This document shows positions 1 to 6,344 of a stretch of 7,393 nt of DNA, in pieces (the stretch's first letter is position 1; the number at the start of each line of letters is the position of its first letter). Source of the DNA: an uncultured Chitinophaga sp. (GTDB taxonomy: Bacteria; Bacteroidota; Bacteroidia; Chitinophagales; Chitinophagaceae); contig NZ_CALNBI010000102.1 in NCBI RefSeq assembly GCF_937874145.1, positions 1 to 7,393 of the forward strand. The letters are read 5' to 3'. A model generated the notes under the pieces. That model did not search any database and was not told where the DNA came from. It saw nothing but the letters and a program-made list of their open reading frames with translations. Both the position numbers and the translations under genes were made by a program.

Positions 1-103
1 CCTGTTCGACGGCCGGGTGCAGCTGAGCAACCTCAAATTACTGGGCTCGAAAACGCTGGGTTCGGGCGTGGTGACGTTGCACTATGCGAACCGTGGGGAC
101 TAA
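1..103 (+). CDS. 3' end of an unidentified protein-coding gene
   Basis: The reading frame beginning at base 2 is open from the window edge and ends with TAA at 101-103, giving the last 33 residues of a protein. They start LFDGRVQLSNLKL and end VTLHYANRGD. The segment alternates hydrophobic and polar residues with glycines, which suggests C-terminal beta strands, but I recognise no family from so short a piece. Its G+C-rich codons match the larger genes of the window and differ from the A/T-rich gene that follows. It converges on the minus-strand gene ending at 117, with only 13 bases between the two stop codons and no visible hairpin there. That it is coding is inferred from the open frame and composition; the function is unknown. 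Confidence 0.6.
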   Translation, partial: LFDGRVQLSNLKLLGSKTLGSGVVTLHYANRGD

Positions 104-116
104 CTGTACTGAGGTT

Positions 117-620
117 TTATATAGATTCTGGCAAATTACCGCGCTTTATATCTGCAATAATCTCATCTGCGATCGCAACCAGCCTTTCTTCGATCTGCTG
201 TGTAAGCCGTTCCAGGTTGTTGAAATCAGGATGTTCAACCAGCACGGTTTCAAGTATGGAGTATTGGGGCCTGGTAGTTCTGCCTTGATTCCATTTCGTT
301 GATTTGAAAAATTGCCAGTATTTCTCCTGGAGGGGAATTGTTTGGCCTAACAGCCAAATTTCGAAACGCATTTCAGGATGATTGAGGACAAGGCCGAATT
401 TTAGTTTCCGCTTTTTCAGGAAATCATTGGTGAAGTAAAAATATGTGTAGTCCATATACCCCTGGAACAGGCTGCCGAAGGCAAAACGTCCAGCGAGATG
501 CTTGTCCAATGTTGTGCCCAGCCTGGTTACGTATTTCACGAGGCCCGCGTAGGCTTCCCGGATATCTCCTTGCTGCAATTGTTTTTTGTAAACGGTTATG
601 CAATGATTGAGGTCAGGCAT
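117..620 (-). CDS. DUF7000-family small protein (function unknown)
   Basis: The protein has 167 residues from ATG at 620 to TAA at 117-119. It reads as the family annotated DUF7000: an N-terminal helix with YKKQLQQGDIREAYAGLVKY (11-30), the core GYMDYTYFYF (54-63), KLKFGLVLNHPEMRFEIWLLG (72-92), KYWQFF (100-105), and a C-terminal LVEHPDFNNLERLTQQIE (127-144). I match it from memory of family members, which share YMDxTYFxF, FRFEVWLxG and NPDFxxLDxLTxxIE. There is no signal peptide or membrane segment, so it is probably cytosolic, and no biochemical role is known to me. The frame stays open to an ATG at 824, but the extra 68 residues do not resemble the family and family members begin near this YKxQL segment, so I chose 620. 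Three sampled lines are about 40-43% G+C, well below the neighbouring genes, which may indicate recent acquisition. A -7-like element lies at 689-696. Confidence 0.75.
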   Translation of the reverse strand: MPDLNHCITVYKKQLQQGDIREAYAGLVKYVTRLGTTLDKHLAGRFAFGSLFQGYMDYTYFYFTNDFLKKRKLKFGLVLNHPEMRFEIWLLGQTIPLQEKYWQFFKSTKWNQGRTTRPQYSILETVLVEHPDFNNLERLTQQIEERLVAIADEIIADIKRGNLPESI

Positions 621-688
621 GTTATCAACTGGTTTATGGGGAAGGTTTTGTTCCAATATAAGAAAAACTATGCCATCGGGAAAGGCGC

Positions 689-696
689 CAAAGATA
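689..696 (-). promoter_or_regulatory. candidate -7 element for the DUF7000 gene
   Basis: The minus strand reads TATCTTTG, an exact match to the Bacteroidota -7 consensus TAnnTTTG. It lies 68 bases upstream of the ATG at 620, giving a leader of roughly 60 bases. No TTG is seen at the expected -33 spacing, so only half of the promoter signature is present. Confidence 0.35.
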
Positions 697-791
697 CAGG
701 CGGCGGGCAGGCTGGAAGGGGCGGGGCATGATGGAAGCATTAGAAAAATCGATGCATCACAAATAATACATACATCATTCAACTTTATTTG

Positions 792-799
792 TATATTTG
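792..799 (+). promoter_or_regulatory. candidate -7 element, plus strand
   Basis: TATATTTG matches TAnnTTTG exactly and points towards the phosphatase gene at 953, which would leave a leader of about 145 bases. There is no TTG about 20 bases upstream. It sits between two GATGCATC palindromes and touches a related GATCCATC. The weaker TCAATTTG at 879-886 is closer to the gene and is an alternative. Confidence 0.3.
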
Positions 800-952
800 A
801 TCCATCGGGCCATGCGCAACGCAAACCGATGCATCATGGCCTTCCTGCCTTATTCATCTCCACTTATCAAATCTGATCTCAATTTGCATTTTAATCGCCG
901 GATAGCTTCGTCCCGTACGATGGCTTGCACGGTTCCATTTTAAAACCAAAAT

Positions 953-1780
953 ATGAATCAGAAAGGATTTCTTATCGACATGGATGGTGTCATTTACCGG
1001 GGCTCCGAAACCATCCCCGGTGCAGTGGAATTTATCAACAACCTGCGCGACCAGGGCTTTCCCTTCCTCTTCCTCACCAACAACAGCCAACGCACCAACC
1101 GCGACGTGTCCTACAAACTCCGGAAACTGGGCTTTAACGTGGAAGACGACGACGTATTCACCTGCGGTATGGCCACCGCCCGGTACCTCGCTTCCCGCAC
1201 GCCCCGGGCCACGGCCTATGTGATCGGCGAGGGCGGACTGCTGGCCGAATTGCACGCCGCCGGCTTCTCCATCGTCGACGATCACCCGGATTATGTCATC
1301 ATCGGCGAAGGCCGCACCATCATGCTCGAATCCGTGGACAAAGCCATCAATATGATCATGAACGGCGCGAAACTGATCGCCACCAACCTCGACCCGAACT
1401 GCCCCGTGGGCAACGGCAAATATCGCGCGGGCTGCGGCGCCTTCGTGGCCATGGTGGAATGCGCCACCGGCAAACAGGCCTTCAGCGTAGGGAAGCCCAG
1501 CCCCGTCATGATGCGCATGGCGCGCAAGAAACTCGGCCTCTCCACCGACCAGGCCGTGATGATCGGCGACACCATGGGTACCGATATCCTCGGCGCCGGT
1601 TCCATGGGCTTCACCACGGTACTCACCCTGTCGGGCGTTACCAAAGCGGAAGATCTGAGTCATTTCAGCTACCAGCCAGATTTCGTGATCTCCTCCGTAA
1701 AAGACCTCCTCAACCCGGAACTCTTCGAAAAAGTACTGCACAGCAGGAAGGAACTGGTGGAAGAGATACCTTTCCCATAA
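953..1780 (+). CDS. HAD-IIA family phosphatase (NagD-like)
   Basis: The 275-residue protein carries all four HAD motifs. Motif I is DMDGVIY (9-15), with D9 as the expected aspartyl nucleophile and D11 as general acid/base. Motif II is LTNNS (41-45). Motif III lysine is in GKPSP (K181). Motif IV is GDTMGTDILGA (205-215), whose D206 and D211 should bind Mg2+. The roughly 130 residues between motifs II and III match the C2 cap of subfamily IIA, shared by NagD (UMP phosphatase), AraL and phosphoglycolate/p-nitrophenyl phosphatases. E. coli NagD is about 250 residues, so the length fits a complete enzyme. It has no signal peptide and should be cytosolic. The substrate cannot be read from sequence; sugar phosphates or nucleoside monophosphates are plausible for the family. 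ATG 953 is the natural start because motif I follows after eight residues, as in the family; upstream is A-rich with no Shine-Dalgarno. It is monocistronic, ending just before the hairpin at 1796. Confidence 0.93.
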   Translation: MNQKGFLIDMDGVIYRGSETIPGAVEFINNLRDQGFPFLFLTNNSQRTNRDVSYKLRKLGFNVEDDDVFTCGMATARYLASRTPRATAYVIGEGGLLAELHAAGFSIVDDHPDYVIIGEGRTIMLESVDKAINMIMNGAKLIATNLDPNCPVGNGKYRAGCGAFVAMVECATGKQAFSVGKPSPVMMRMARKKLGLSTDQAVMIGDTMGTDILGAGSMGFTTVLTLSGVTKAEDLSHFSYQPDFVISSVKDLLNPELFEKVLHSRKELVEEIPFP

Positions 1781-1795
1781 CCGGATGCAATAAAA

Positions 1796-1829
1796 AAAGC
1801 AAAGGCTTCAGTAATGAAGCCTTTGCTTT
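1796..1829. terminator. bidirectional intrinsic terminator
   Basis: AAAGCAAAGGCTTCA (1796-1810) and its exact reverse complement (1815-1829) flank a GTAA loop, forming a perfect 15-bp stem. It begins 15 bases after the phosphatase stop and lies 15 bases beyond the stop of the convergent lipoprotein gene at 1845. On the minus strand the stem runs into an uninterrupted U tract (A's at 1792-1798). On the plus strand it is followed by a less pure T-rich stretch (GATTTTCTT). It should therefore end both transcription units, more strongly for the minus-strand operon. Confidence 0.9.
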
Positions 1830-1844
1830 GATTTTCTTAACGAC

Positions 1845-2552
1845 TTACCGCACCTGGATGCGCAGCGTACGCAGCAGTGTGTCCGTATCCGTTCGCAATG
1901 TTTTCACCTGCAGTTCGAAGTCGCCCGTGAGGTGGAAAGGATTGCTGGCGGTGGCCGTCACCTGCTGGTTTTCGGTATACGCAAACGCGGGAATCACCAG
2001 TTGCAGCGTGGTATCCAGCGACACCATGTTGAAATACACCTTCGCCGGGTCGGAAACCATTCCTTTCCCGGGCTCGCGGAACAGGTCTACGGTGAACGTA
2101 AAACTGCTGGCCGTATCGCCTGTGTACTGGCTGGCCGATAGCAGGAAATCGTTCGGATAGGAGCGGCCGAAAGTATATGCCGTGTCGATGGTGTAGTGTT
2201 TTTGTACAGAAGCACGTACCACGGCGCTGCCGATGCTGTCGCTTTTAAGGCGGACCTGTGCGTAGCCGCTGCTGTTGGCGGTAACGGTCTGAATGGTATC
2301 GTCGTTGCCGAAAGTGCCGCCTTTGACGGTGAACACCACTTCGCGCAGCAGGGAATCGGCCTCGCGGCTGATCTGAACCCCAACGAGGTAGGTGGATTTG
2401 TTATCCGCGGCTTTCTCCGCCTGGGGGGCATTGGCGAAGGCGATGACGTCTTTCAGCTGCAGTCCTTTCCCCAGCTGGTAATCGTCGTCTTTCTTGCTGC
2501 ATCCGGAAAGCATCATGGCCGAAACGGCGGTTATGATGGCAAAGTATTTCAT
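1845..2552 (-). CDS. surface-type lipoprotein with Big_1-like Ig domain
   Basis: The 235-residue protein starts with a lipoprotein signal: MKYF, a hydrophobic stretch, then the lipobox LSGC with lipidated Cys18. The residues after the cysteine, SKKDDD (19-24), fit the Lys-(Asp/Glu)2 surface-lipoprotein export signal described in Capnocytophaga and other Bacteroidota, so display on the outer leaflet of the outer membrane is inferred. Residues about 54-116 resemble a bacterial Ig-like domain of the Big_1 (invasin/intimin) type, with VVFTVKGGTFGNDDTIQTV, ANSSGYAQVRL and SAVVRASV as the strand pattern. The remainder (about 118-235) is also beta-rich and Thr/Ser/Asp-rich; I recognise no catalytic motif. 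It is the last gene of a three-gene operon, beginning 15 bases after the preceding stop and ending just before the terminator hairpin. A structural or ligand-binding surface role is likely, though the partner is unknown. ATG 2552 is set by the signal peptide. Confidence 0.85.
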   Translation of the reverse strand: MKYFAIITAVSAMMLSGCSKKDDDYQLGKGLQLKDVIAFANAPQAEKAADNKSTYLVGVQISREADSLLREVVFTVKGGTFGNDDTIQTVTANSSGYAQVRLKSDSIGSAVVRASVQKHYTIDTAYTFGRSYPNDFLLSASQYTGDTASSFTFTVDLFREPGKGMVSDPAKVYFNMVSLDTTLQLVIPAFAYTENQQVTATASNPFHLTGDFELQVKTLRTDTDTLLRTLRIQVR

Positions 2553-2567
2553 GTATCGTTGATTGGA

Positions 2568-3026
2568 TTATTGGTATTTGAAAATGGCGCGGTCGGAAGC
2601 TGGAAGGGAAGGGAGCAGGGGAGATCCCGGCACATAATTGCCGCGCACCTCCAGGGCTACTTCGCAGCCTTCTTCGCCGGACTGGCTTCTGGTGATGATG
2701 ATGTAAACCTCCATCCAGCGGTCGTTGCTGCTTTCCGTGTCTTCATACCAGATCAGGGATTTGGGCGTGAATTCGAGGATGTAAGGCAGGTTATGGGGCG
2801 CCGTATCAAAGTCGCCGATCGTTACCACTTCATCCTTTTCAGGGATGTAGATAGAAACAAGCTCGACGTCGGCGTCTTCCGAAATCGTCAGATGGTAATG
2901 CCCTTTGTTGGGGCCCGGGCTGGAAAAAGATTCAGACCATTCGATTTTCAGGGTCTGGTCCGGTTTGCCGGGTTTGAAGCGGAACTCCGTAGGGTCGAGG
3001 GTGAAGTTGTTTATTTGGACAGACAT
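2568..3026 (-). CDS. hypothetical beta-rich protein, middle gene of the operon
   Basis: The protein has 152 residues and belongs to no family I recognise. Alternating hydrophobic segments such as LKIEW (26-30), HYHLTIS, ELVSIYIP, EVVTIGDF, YILEFTP, WMEVYIIIT and CEVALEVRG suggest a compact all-beta fold of about eight strands. The C-terminus is Pro/Ser-rich (PGSPLLPSLPAS). It has one cysteine and no transmembrane segment. Unlike both neighbours it has no signal peptide, and the frame upstream offers no alternative start inside the 11-base gap, so it should remain in the cytoplasm unless exported another way. It sits 11 bases after the 578-residue gene and 15 bases before the lipoprotein gene, which strongly suggests co-transcription. 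No Shine-Dalgarno precedes ATG 3026, as is usual for the phylum. It is real by context and codon use; its function is unknown. Confidence 0.75.
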   Translation of the reverse strand: MSVQINNFTLDPTEFRFKPGKPDQTLKIEWSESFSSPGPNKGHYHLTISEDADVELVSIYIPEKDEVVTIGDFDTAPHNLPYILEFTPKSLIWYEDTESSNDRWMEVYIIITRSQSGEEGCEVALEVRGNYVPGSPLLPSLPASDRAIFKYQ

Positions 3027-3037
3027 AAGGGATGAAT

Positions 3038-4774
3038 TTATTGTTTGAAGATGTTTGCGACATGGCCGTTGCCGAAGCTTTCGAGGAAGCTCTGGATATT
3101 GAAATCCAGCGACAACGACACGAATGGCGCGGCTTTGACGTGGTAATTGCTCTTGTTGGCCAGGGGATCGGTGGGGTATTGGTAGAAGAAATACGCGCCG
3201 CCGTTGATTTTAAAAAATGAAAGCAGCCGGAATCCTACGCCCGAGATCAGGGCCATATCCTCGCTGACGATGCCCCTGCGGATACCGTCCTTTTTAATGG
3301 AAGTCAGCGATACGCCCAGCAGCAGCGAAGCCCTGGAGCCGATAACATCCGCGAATTTGCCGCGGTAGTTACTGAGCGGGAGCGAGGTGTCGATGGCGCG
3401 GAAGTAGAAGTTCATCCCGGCGTATAGGTTGAAACGGTCTACCCGGGCCACATACGCGTAACCAAGATCAAGGGTGACGTGCATTTTGAACCTTTCTTCC
3501 AGGGAAGTGGGATAGGTGTTGCCGGTTTCTTTGTAGGAGAACAGGGATTCGCTGAGTTCGACGGCGATATTCTTTTTCAGATCATCGCGGGCTTGCAGGA
3601 GCTCATCCAGCGGCTTGTCGATCTTCGCCTGGAATTTCCCGGCCATATCGTTGGCGATGGTGGCGATTTCGGTGGGGGAGAGGCCTTTGATCTTTTCTTT
3701 GTTCAGGTCGTTTTTGAATTCGGTGGTGAAGTCCAGGTCGCTCTTCGTGGCATTGAACCAATCCGTTTGCTTCATTTTCTTTTCTACGGACGATGAGATT
3801 TTCCCGATGGGGAGATCTTTATCCAGTACGCCTTTGGCGGCGATCTGCCGCTTGCTTTCGGTCAGGCTTCCCAGGATAAGGGCCAGCTCTTTGCGGAGGC
3901 TTTCCAGCTGTTTCTCGTCCGAAACAATTTGCTGCGCGAGTGCGGGGCTGGTGTCTGTTTTGGCGTTCTCTTTCAGCCCGCCGATCTTTTTCTCCAGGAC
4001 GTCGATTTCGCCTTCCTTGTCGGTCACCAGCTTCGGTTTTTTCCCCGGGGAGCTGTTCAGAAGGTCGTATGCTTCGCCATAAAATCCTTCTTTATGGTGC
4101 CGCAGTTCGGCGCGGATCTGGTTGAGGGCGTTGGTGGCACCGAGGAAACGGGTGAACTGTTCGTCGTAATTATCCCCCGAAAGGGTATATTTCCCATTCA
4201 CCTCTTTGGCCGCCGCTTCCGCCGCCGCGTGGATGGCGGCCATGTTTTGCGACCAGGATTTGGAGCCTCCGGGCGTGAGCAACTGGGTAACGATCACCTG
4301 GTTGTTGGCCGCAATGAAGCCGGCATCATCCATGATGGCCTGAACGGCGGCATCGTTTTCTTCGTCGCTGAGCTCAGTGTAGGTGTTACCCGCAATCTCC
4401 ACCAGGTAACTGGCGTTGGGGCGGAGGAATACCAGCACGGGGATGTTCAGGGTGTCGGAATGCCGGTCGTATTTGCCGGTCTGGTAGAAGAGGGTACAGG
4501 CTTGCTTGTTCATTTGCAGGATGGAGTCGGTCAGGGGATTTTTTTTATCCCATCTCCCTTTGTAATTGATGCGGTTGACGTCGTAAACGACAACGTGTAC
4601 ATCTTTCACATCATCAGGGATGTTGACGCATTTGATGTTGAAGGGCTGGTCGAAAGGAATGGCGCCTGTTAATGCTTTCTTTTCGAAATCGTACTCGACC
4701 GTTTTTCGGTTTTGGGAATAGCTACTTGTAACACCAATGAACAGGAGTGTACAGGTAATCATGAGAAATCGCAT
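3038..4774 (-). CDS. exported protein with coiled-coil middle and beta-barrel-like C-terminus
   Basis: The protein has 578 residues and I do not recognise its family. Residues 1-20 (MRFLMITCTLLFIGVTSSYS) form a Sec signal peptide, probably cut before Gln21. Residues about 24-130 are beta-rich (DVHVVVYDV, IPVLVFLRP, SYLVEIAG). Residues about 137-410 are mostly helical and charged, with coiled-coil potential around 253-312 (EIDVLEKKIGGLKEN, EKQLESLRKELALIL) and 376-412. From about 430 to 565 amphipathic strands recur, for example MHVTLDLGYAYVARVD, FNLYAGMNFYFRA, RASLLLGVSL, GGAYFFYQYP and APFVSLSLDFN, resembling a small outer-membrane barrel. The inferred layout is a periplasmic or surface stalk attached to an outer-membrane domain. 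It is the first gene of the three-gene minus-strand operon. ATG 4774 is fixed by the signal peptide; a weak -7-like element lies 36 bases upstream. No enzymatic motif is visible. Confidence 0.8.
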   Translation of the reverse strand: MRFLMITCTLLFIGVTSSYSQNRKTVEYDFEKKALTGAIPFDQPFNIKCVNIPDDVKDVHVVVYDVNRINYKGRWDKKNPLTDSILQMNKQACTLFYQTGKYDRHSDTLNIPVLVFLRPNASYLVEIAGNTYTELSDEENDAAVQAIMDDAGFIAANNQVIVTQLLTPGGSKSWSQNMAAIHAAAEAAAKEVNGKYTLSGDNYDEQFTRFLGATNALNQIRAELRHHKEGFYGEAYDLLNSSPGKKPKLVTDKEGEIDVLEKKIGGLKENAKTDTSPALAQQIVSDEKQLESLRKELALILGSLTESKRQIAAKGVLDKDLPIGKISSSVEKKMKQTDWFNATKSDLDFTTEFKNDLNKEKIKGLSPTEIATIANDMAGKFQAKIDKPLDELLQARDDLKKNIAVELSESLFSYKETGNTYPTSLEERFKMHVTLDLGYAYVARVDRFNLYAGMNFYFRAIDTSLPLSNYRGKFADVIGSRASLLLGVSLTSIKKDGIRRGIVSEDMALISGVGFRLLSFFKINGGAYFFYQYPTDPLANKSNYHVKAAPFVSLSLDFNIQSFLESFGNGHVANIFKQ

Positions 4775-5032
4775 GCAGGGTATAGTTTATTTTTTTGGTT
4801 GCTTGAATACAAAGGATAGTGCCGGTATTGGGGCGTAATTATAGGGCAAAGTCAATAAATAATACGGTTAATTTTTTATGGGGTGCCGGTTAAAAAGGAG
4901 TATAAATCAAAGATAAGTAATTGGATGATAATTCAAAATTTTGCATTAGATTCGTCTCTCCAGGCCGCGCAGATCCTCCGATCCCCGCGGCTTTTCTTTT
5001 ACAACCCTGAAACGATCTCATACCTGAATCCG
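4775..5032. other. divergent intergenic region (258 bases)
   Basis: This A/T-rich stretch lies between the divergent starts at 4774 (minus) and 5033 (plus). It must hold the promoters of the three-gene operon and of the reductase. The only candidates are imperfect: TATCCTTTG on the minus strand at 4810-4818, and on the plus strand TAATTTTT (4869-4876) and TAGATTCG (4947-4954), each differing from TAnnTTTG. The reductase frame is open leftward to a GTG at 4883, but those codons do not resemble the family. I see no RNA gene or hairpin. Confidence 0.5.
4810..4818 (-). promoter_or_regulatory. weak -7-like element for the three-gene operon
   Basis: The minus strand reads TATCCTTTG, which has the TA and TTTG halves of the Bacteroidota -7 element but a three-base spacer instead of two. 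It lies 36 bases from the ATG at 4774, the same distance as the better-matching element of the GH32 gene. No -33 TTG is found at the usual spacing. Confidence 0.22.
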
Positions 5033-6274
5033 ATGATGCTGGAAACAAAAGTTTGTATCCTGGGCGCCGGCCCGGCAGGCGCTACCACCGCGCTGCAACT
5101 GGCTTACATGGGCATACCCTGCCTGGTGATCGATAAGGCCGTCTTCCCCCGTGACAAAGTCTGCGGCGACGGCCTTAGCGGGAAGGTGCTCACCCAGCTC
5201 TCCCGGATCGACAAAGGTATTGCGGAGCGGCTGCAGCAGCTGGTCTTCAAGGAGGACAGCTGGGGCGTCAGCTTCGTGGCCGCCAACCGTATGGGCATCA
5301 ACATCCCTTATAAACCGAATTACCAGAAACTGCCCGGCGAGCCCCGGGGATTCGTATGCAAACGCATCCACTTCGATAATTTCCTCGTGGATGAAATGAA
5401 ACGCTGCCCGCAGATTCAATTGATTGAAGGAAAAGCCATCACCCAGCACACCCTGGAGCCCGACGGCTACCTGCTATCCGACGCCGCCGGCACCCTCAGG
5501 GTCAAGGCGCAGCTGGTGATCGCTGCCAACGGCGCCCATTCCGGGTTCACCAGGGACGTCGCCAACATCCGCATGGAGCCGGCGCACTACGTAGCCGGCA
5601 TCCGGGCGTATTACACCGGCATCGGCGGGCTGCATCCCGACAATCTCATTGAACTGCATTTCCTTAAAAACGTGCTGCCCGGTTACTTCTGGATATTCCC
5701 CCTGCCCAACGGGGAAGCCAACGTCGGGATCGGCATGCTGAGTAAATTGGCGAGGAAGAAGAAAGCCAACCTCAAGCAAATGCTGCTCGACGCCGTGCAG
5801 CACGATCCCGTCATGCAGGAACGCTTTAAAAACGCCAACCTCCAGGGCACTATCGACGGCTACGGCCTCCCGCTCGGCAGCAAAAGGAGGAAGCTTTCGG
5901 GAGAAAGATACCTCCTCGTGGGCGACGCCGGCTTCCTGATAGACCCCTTCACCGGCGAAGGCATCGGCAATGCCATGTACTCCGCCCGCATGGCCGCCGC
6001 GCAGGCCGCCGCTTCCATAGCCGCCAACGATTACTCCGCCGGCGCCCTGCAAGCCTATGACGCCGAAGTGTACCGCGTCCTGGGCCCCGAACTGACCATG
6101 AGCACCCGCCTGCAGAAGCTCATCCGCTTCCCCTGGCTGTTCAATATGCTCATGCGCCTCAGCGCCGGCAACCAGGAATTGCAGGAACTCCTTTCCAGCA
6201 TGTTCCACGAAGTGGATATCCGCAAGAAACTCGCAAGCCCCGGGTTTTACCTGCGCCTGCTGCTGAAGCGGTAA
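5033..6274 (+). CDS. geranylgeranyl reductase family FAD-dependent oxidoreductase
   Basis: The 413-residue flavoprotein has the features of the geranylgeranyl reductase (GGR/ChlP-like) branch of the PHBH-type FAD fold. The dinucleotide motif GAGPAGATTA (11-20) follows the first beta strand, with D34 at the end of the second. KVCGDGLSG (42-50) is the Cys-Gly motif near the flavin. YFWIFP followed by eight residues and GIG (218-234) matches the (Y/F)xWxFPx7-8GxG substrate-cavity motif of archaeal GGRs. GDAGFLIDPFTGEGIGNAM (297-315) is the second FAD motif. Family members use reduced FAD to hydrogenate isoprenoid double bonds in lipid, quinone or chlorophyll side chains; which prenyl substrate is used here is unknown. 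The C-terminal 60 residues are hydrophobic and basic, which could support membrane contact. The frame is open to GTG 4883, but the FAD strand begins immediately after the Met pair at 5033/5036, as in the family, so I chose 5033; 5036 is equally possible. No operon partner is evident. Confidence 0.9.
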   Translation: MMLETKVCILGAGPAGATTALQLAYMGIPCLVIDKAVFPRDKVCGDGLSGKVLTQLSRIDKGIAERLQQLVFKEDSWGVSFVAANRMGINIPYKPNYQKLPGEPRGFVCKRIHFDNFLVDEMKRCPQIQLIEGKAITQHTLEPDGYLLSDAAGTLRVKAQLVIAANGAHSGFTRDVANIRMEPAHYVAGIRAYYTGIGGLHPDNLIELHFLKNVLPGYFWIFPLPNGEANVGIGMLSKLARKKKANLKQMLLDAVQHDPVMQERFKNANLQGTIDGYGLPLGSKRRKLSGERYLLVGDAGFLIDPFTGEGIGNAMYSARMAAAQAAASIAANDYSAGALQAYDAEVYRVLGPELTMSTRLQKLIRFPWLFNMLMRLSAGNQELQELLSSMFHEVDIRKKLASPGFYLRLLLKR

Positions 6275-6301
6275 CGGGTAGTACTTTGTGTCGACTTTGC
6301 C

Positions 6302-6309
6302 TATCTTTG
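6302..6309 (+). promoter_or_regulatory. candidate -7 element for the GH32 gene
   Basis: TATCTTTG matches TAnnTTTG exactly and ends 36 bases before the ATG at 6345, a suitable distance for a short leader. The nearest upstream TTG (6286-6288) is 13 bases away, too close for a canonical -33 box. It suggests the gene is transcribed separately from the reductase that ends at 6274. Confidence 0.42.
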
Positions 6310-6344
6310 AAAAAACAGGATTCCACGCCGCAAAGCTCCAACGC

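Larger units (their letters stand above)
621..952. other. divergent intergenic region (332 bases)
   Basis: The region lies between the divergent starts at 620 (minus) and 953 (plus). No convincing gene is present: the short frames have no family resemblance, and one is only an N-terminal extension of the DUF7000 gene. It holds a minus-strand TATCTTTG (689-696), a plus-strand TATATTTG (792-799), and two copies of the 10-mer CGATGCATCA (750-759 and 827-836) around the palindrome GATGCATC, with a one-mismatch relative GATCCATC at 799-806. A further weak -7-like TCAATTTG is at 879-886. I see no terminator hairpin, riboswitch or RNA gene. Confidence 0.6.

Noticed and set aside
621..824. N-terminal extension of the DUF7000 gene to the ATG at 824
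   Set aside because: The extra 68 residues do not resemble the family, whose members begin near the YKxQL segment, and they would cover the -7-like element at 689-696.
607..876. Small plus-strand open frames in the divergent intergenic region
   Set aside because: They have no conserved domain, no plausible start context, and overlap the minus-strand gene start and the candidate promoters.
854..1741. Long minus-strand open frame opposite the phosphatase gene (295 codons)
   Set aside because: It is a shadow of a G+C-rich gene. Its translation is rich in Gly, His and Ala with no family pattern, while the plus strand carries all four HAD motifs.
4838..4855. Minus-strand TTGACT and TATAAT hexamers resembling E. 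coli sigma-70 boxes
   Set aside because: They are separated by only 6 bases instead of about 17, and Bacteroidota use a different consensus.
4883..5032. N-terminal extension of the reductase to the GTG at 4883
   Set aside because: The FAD-binding strand should be at the N-terminus. The extension is A/T-rich, lacks family resemblance, and overlaps the region that must hold the promoter.
5033..6274. Flavin-dependent halogenase as identity of the reductase gene
   Set aside because: GYFWIFP superficially resembles the halogenase WxWxIP motif, but the eight-residue spacing to GxG and the KVCGDG motif fit the geranylgeranyl reductase family better.
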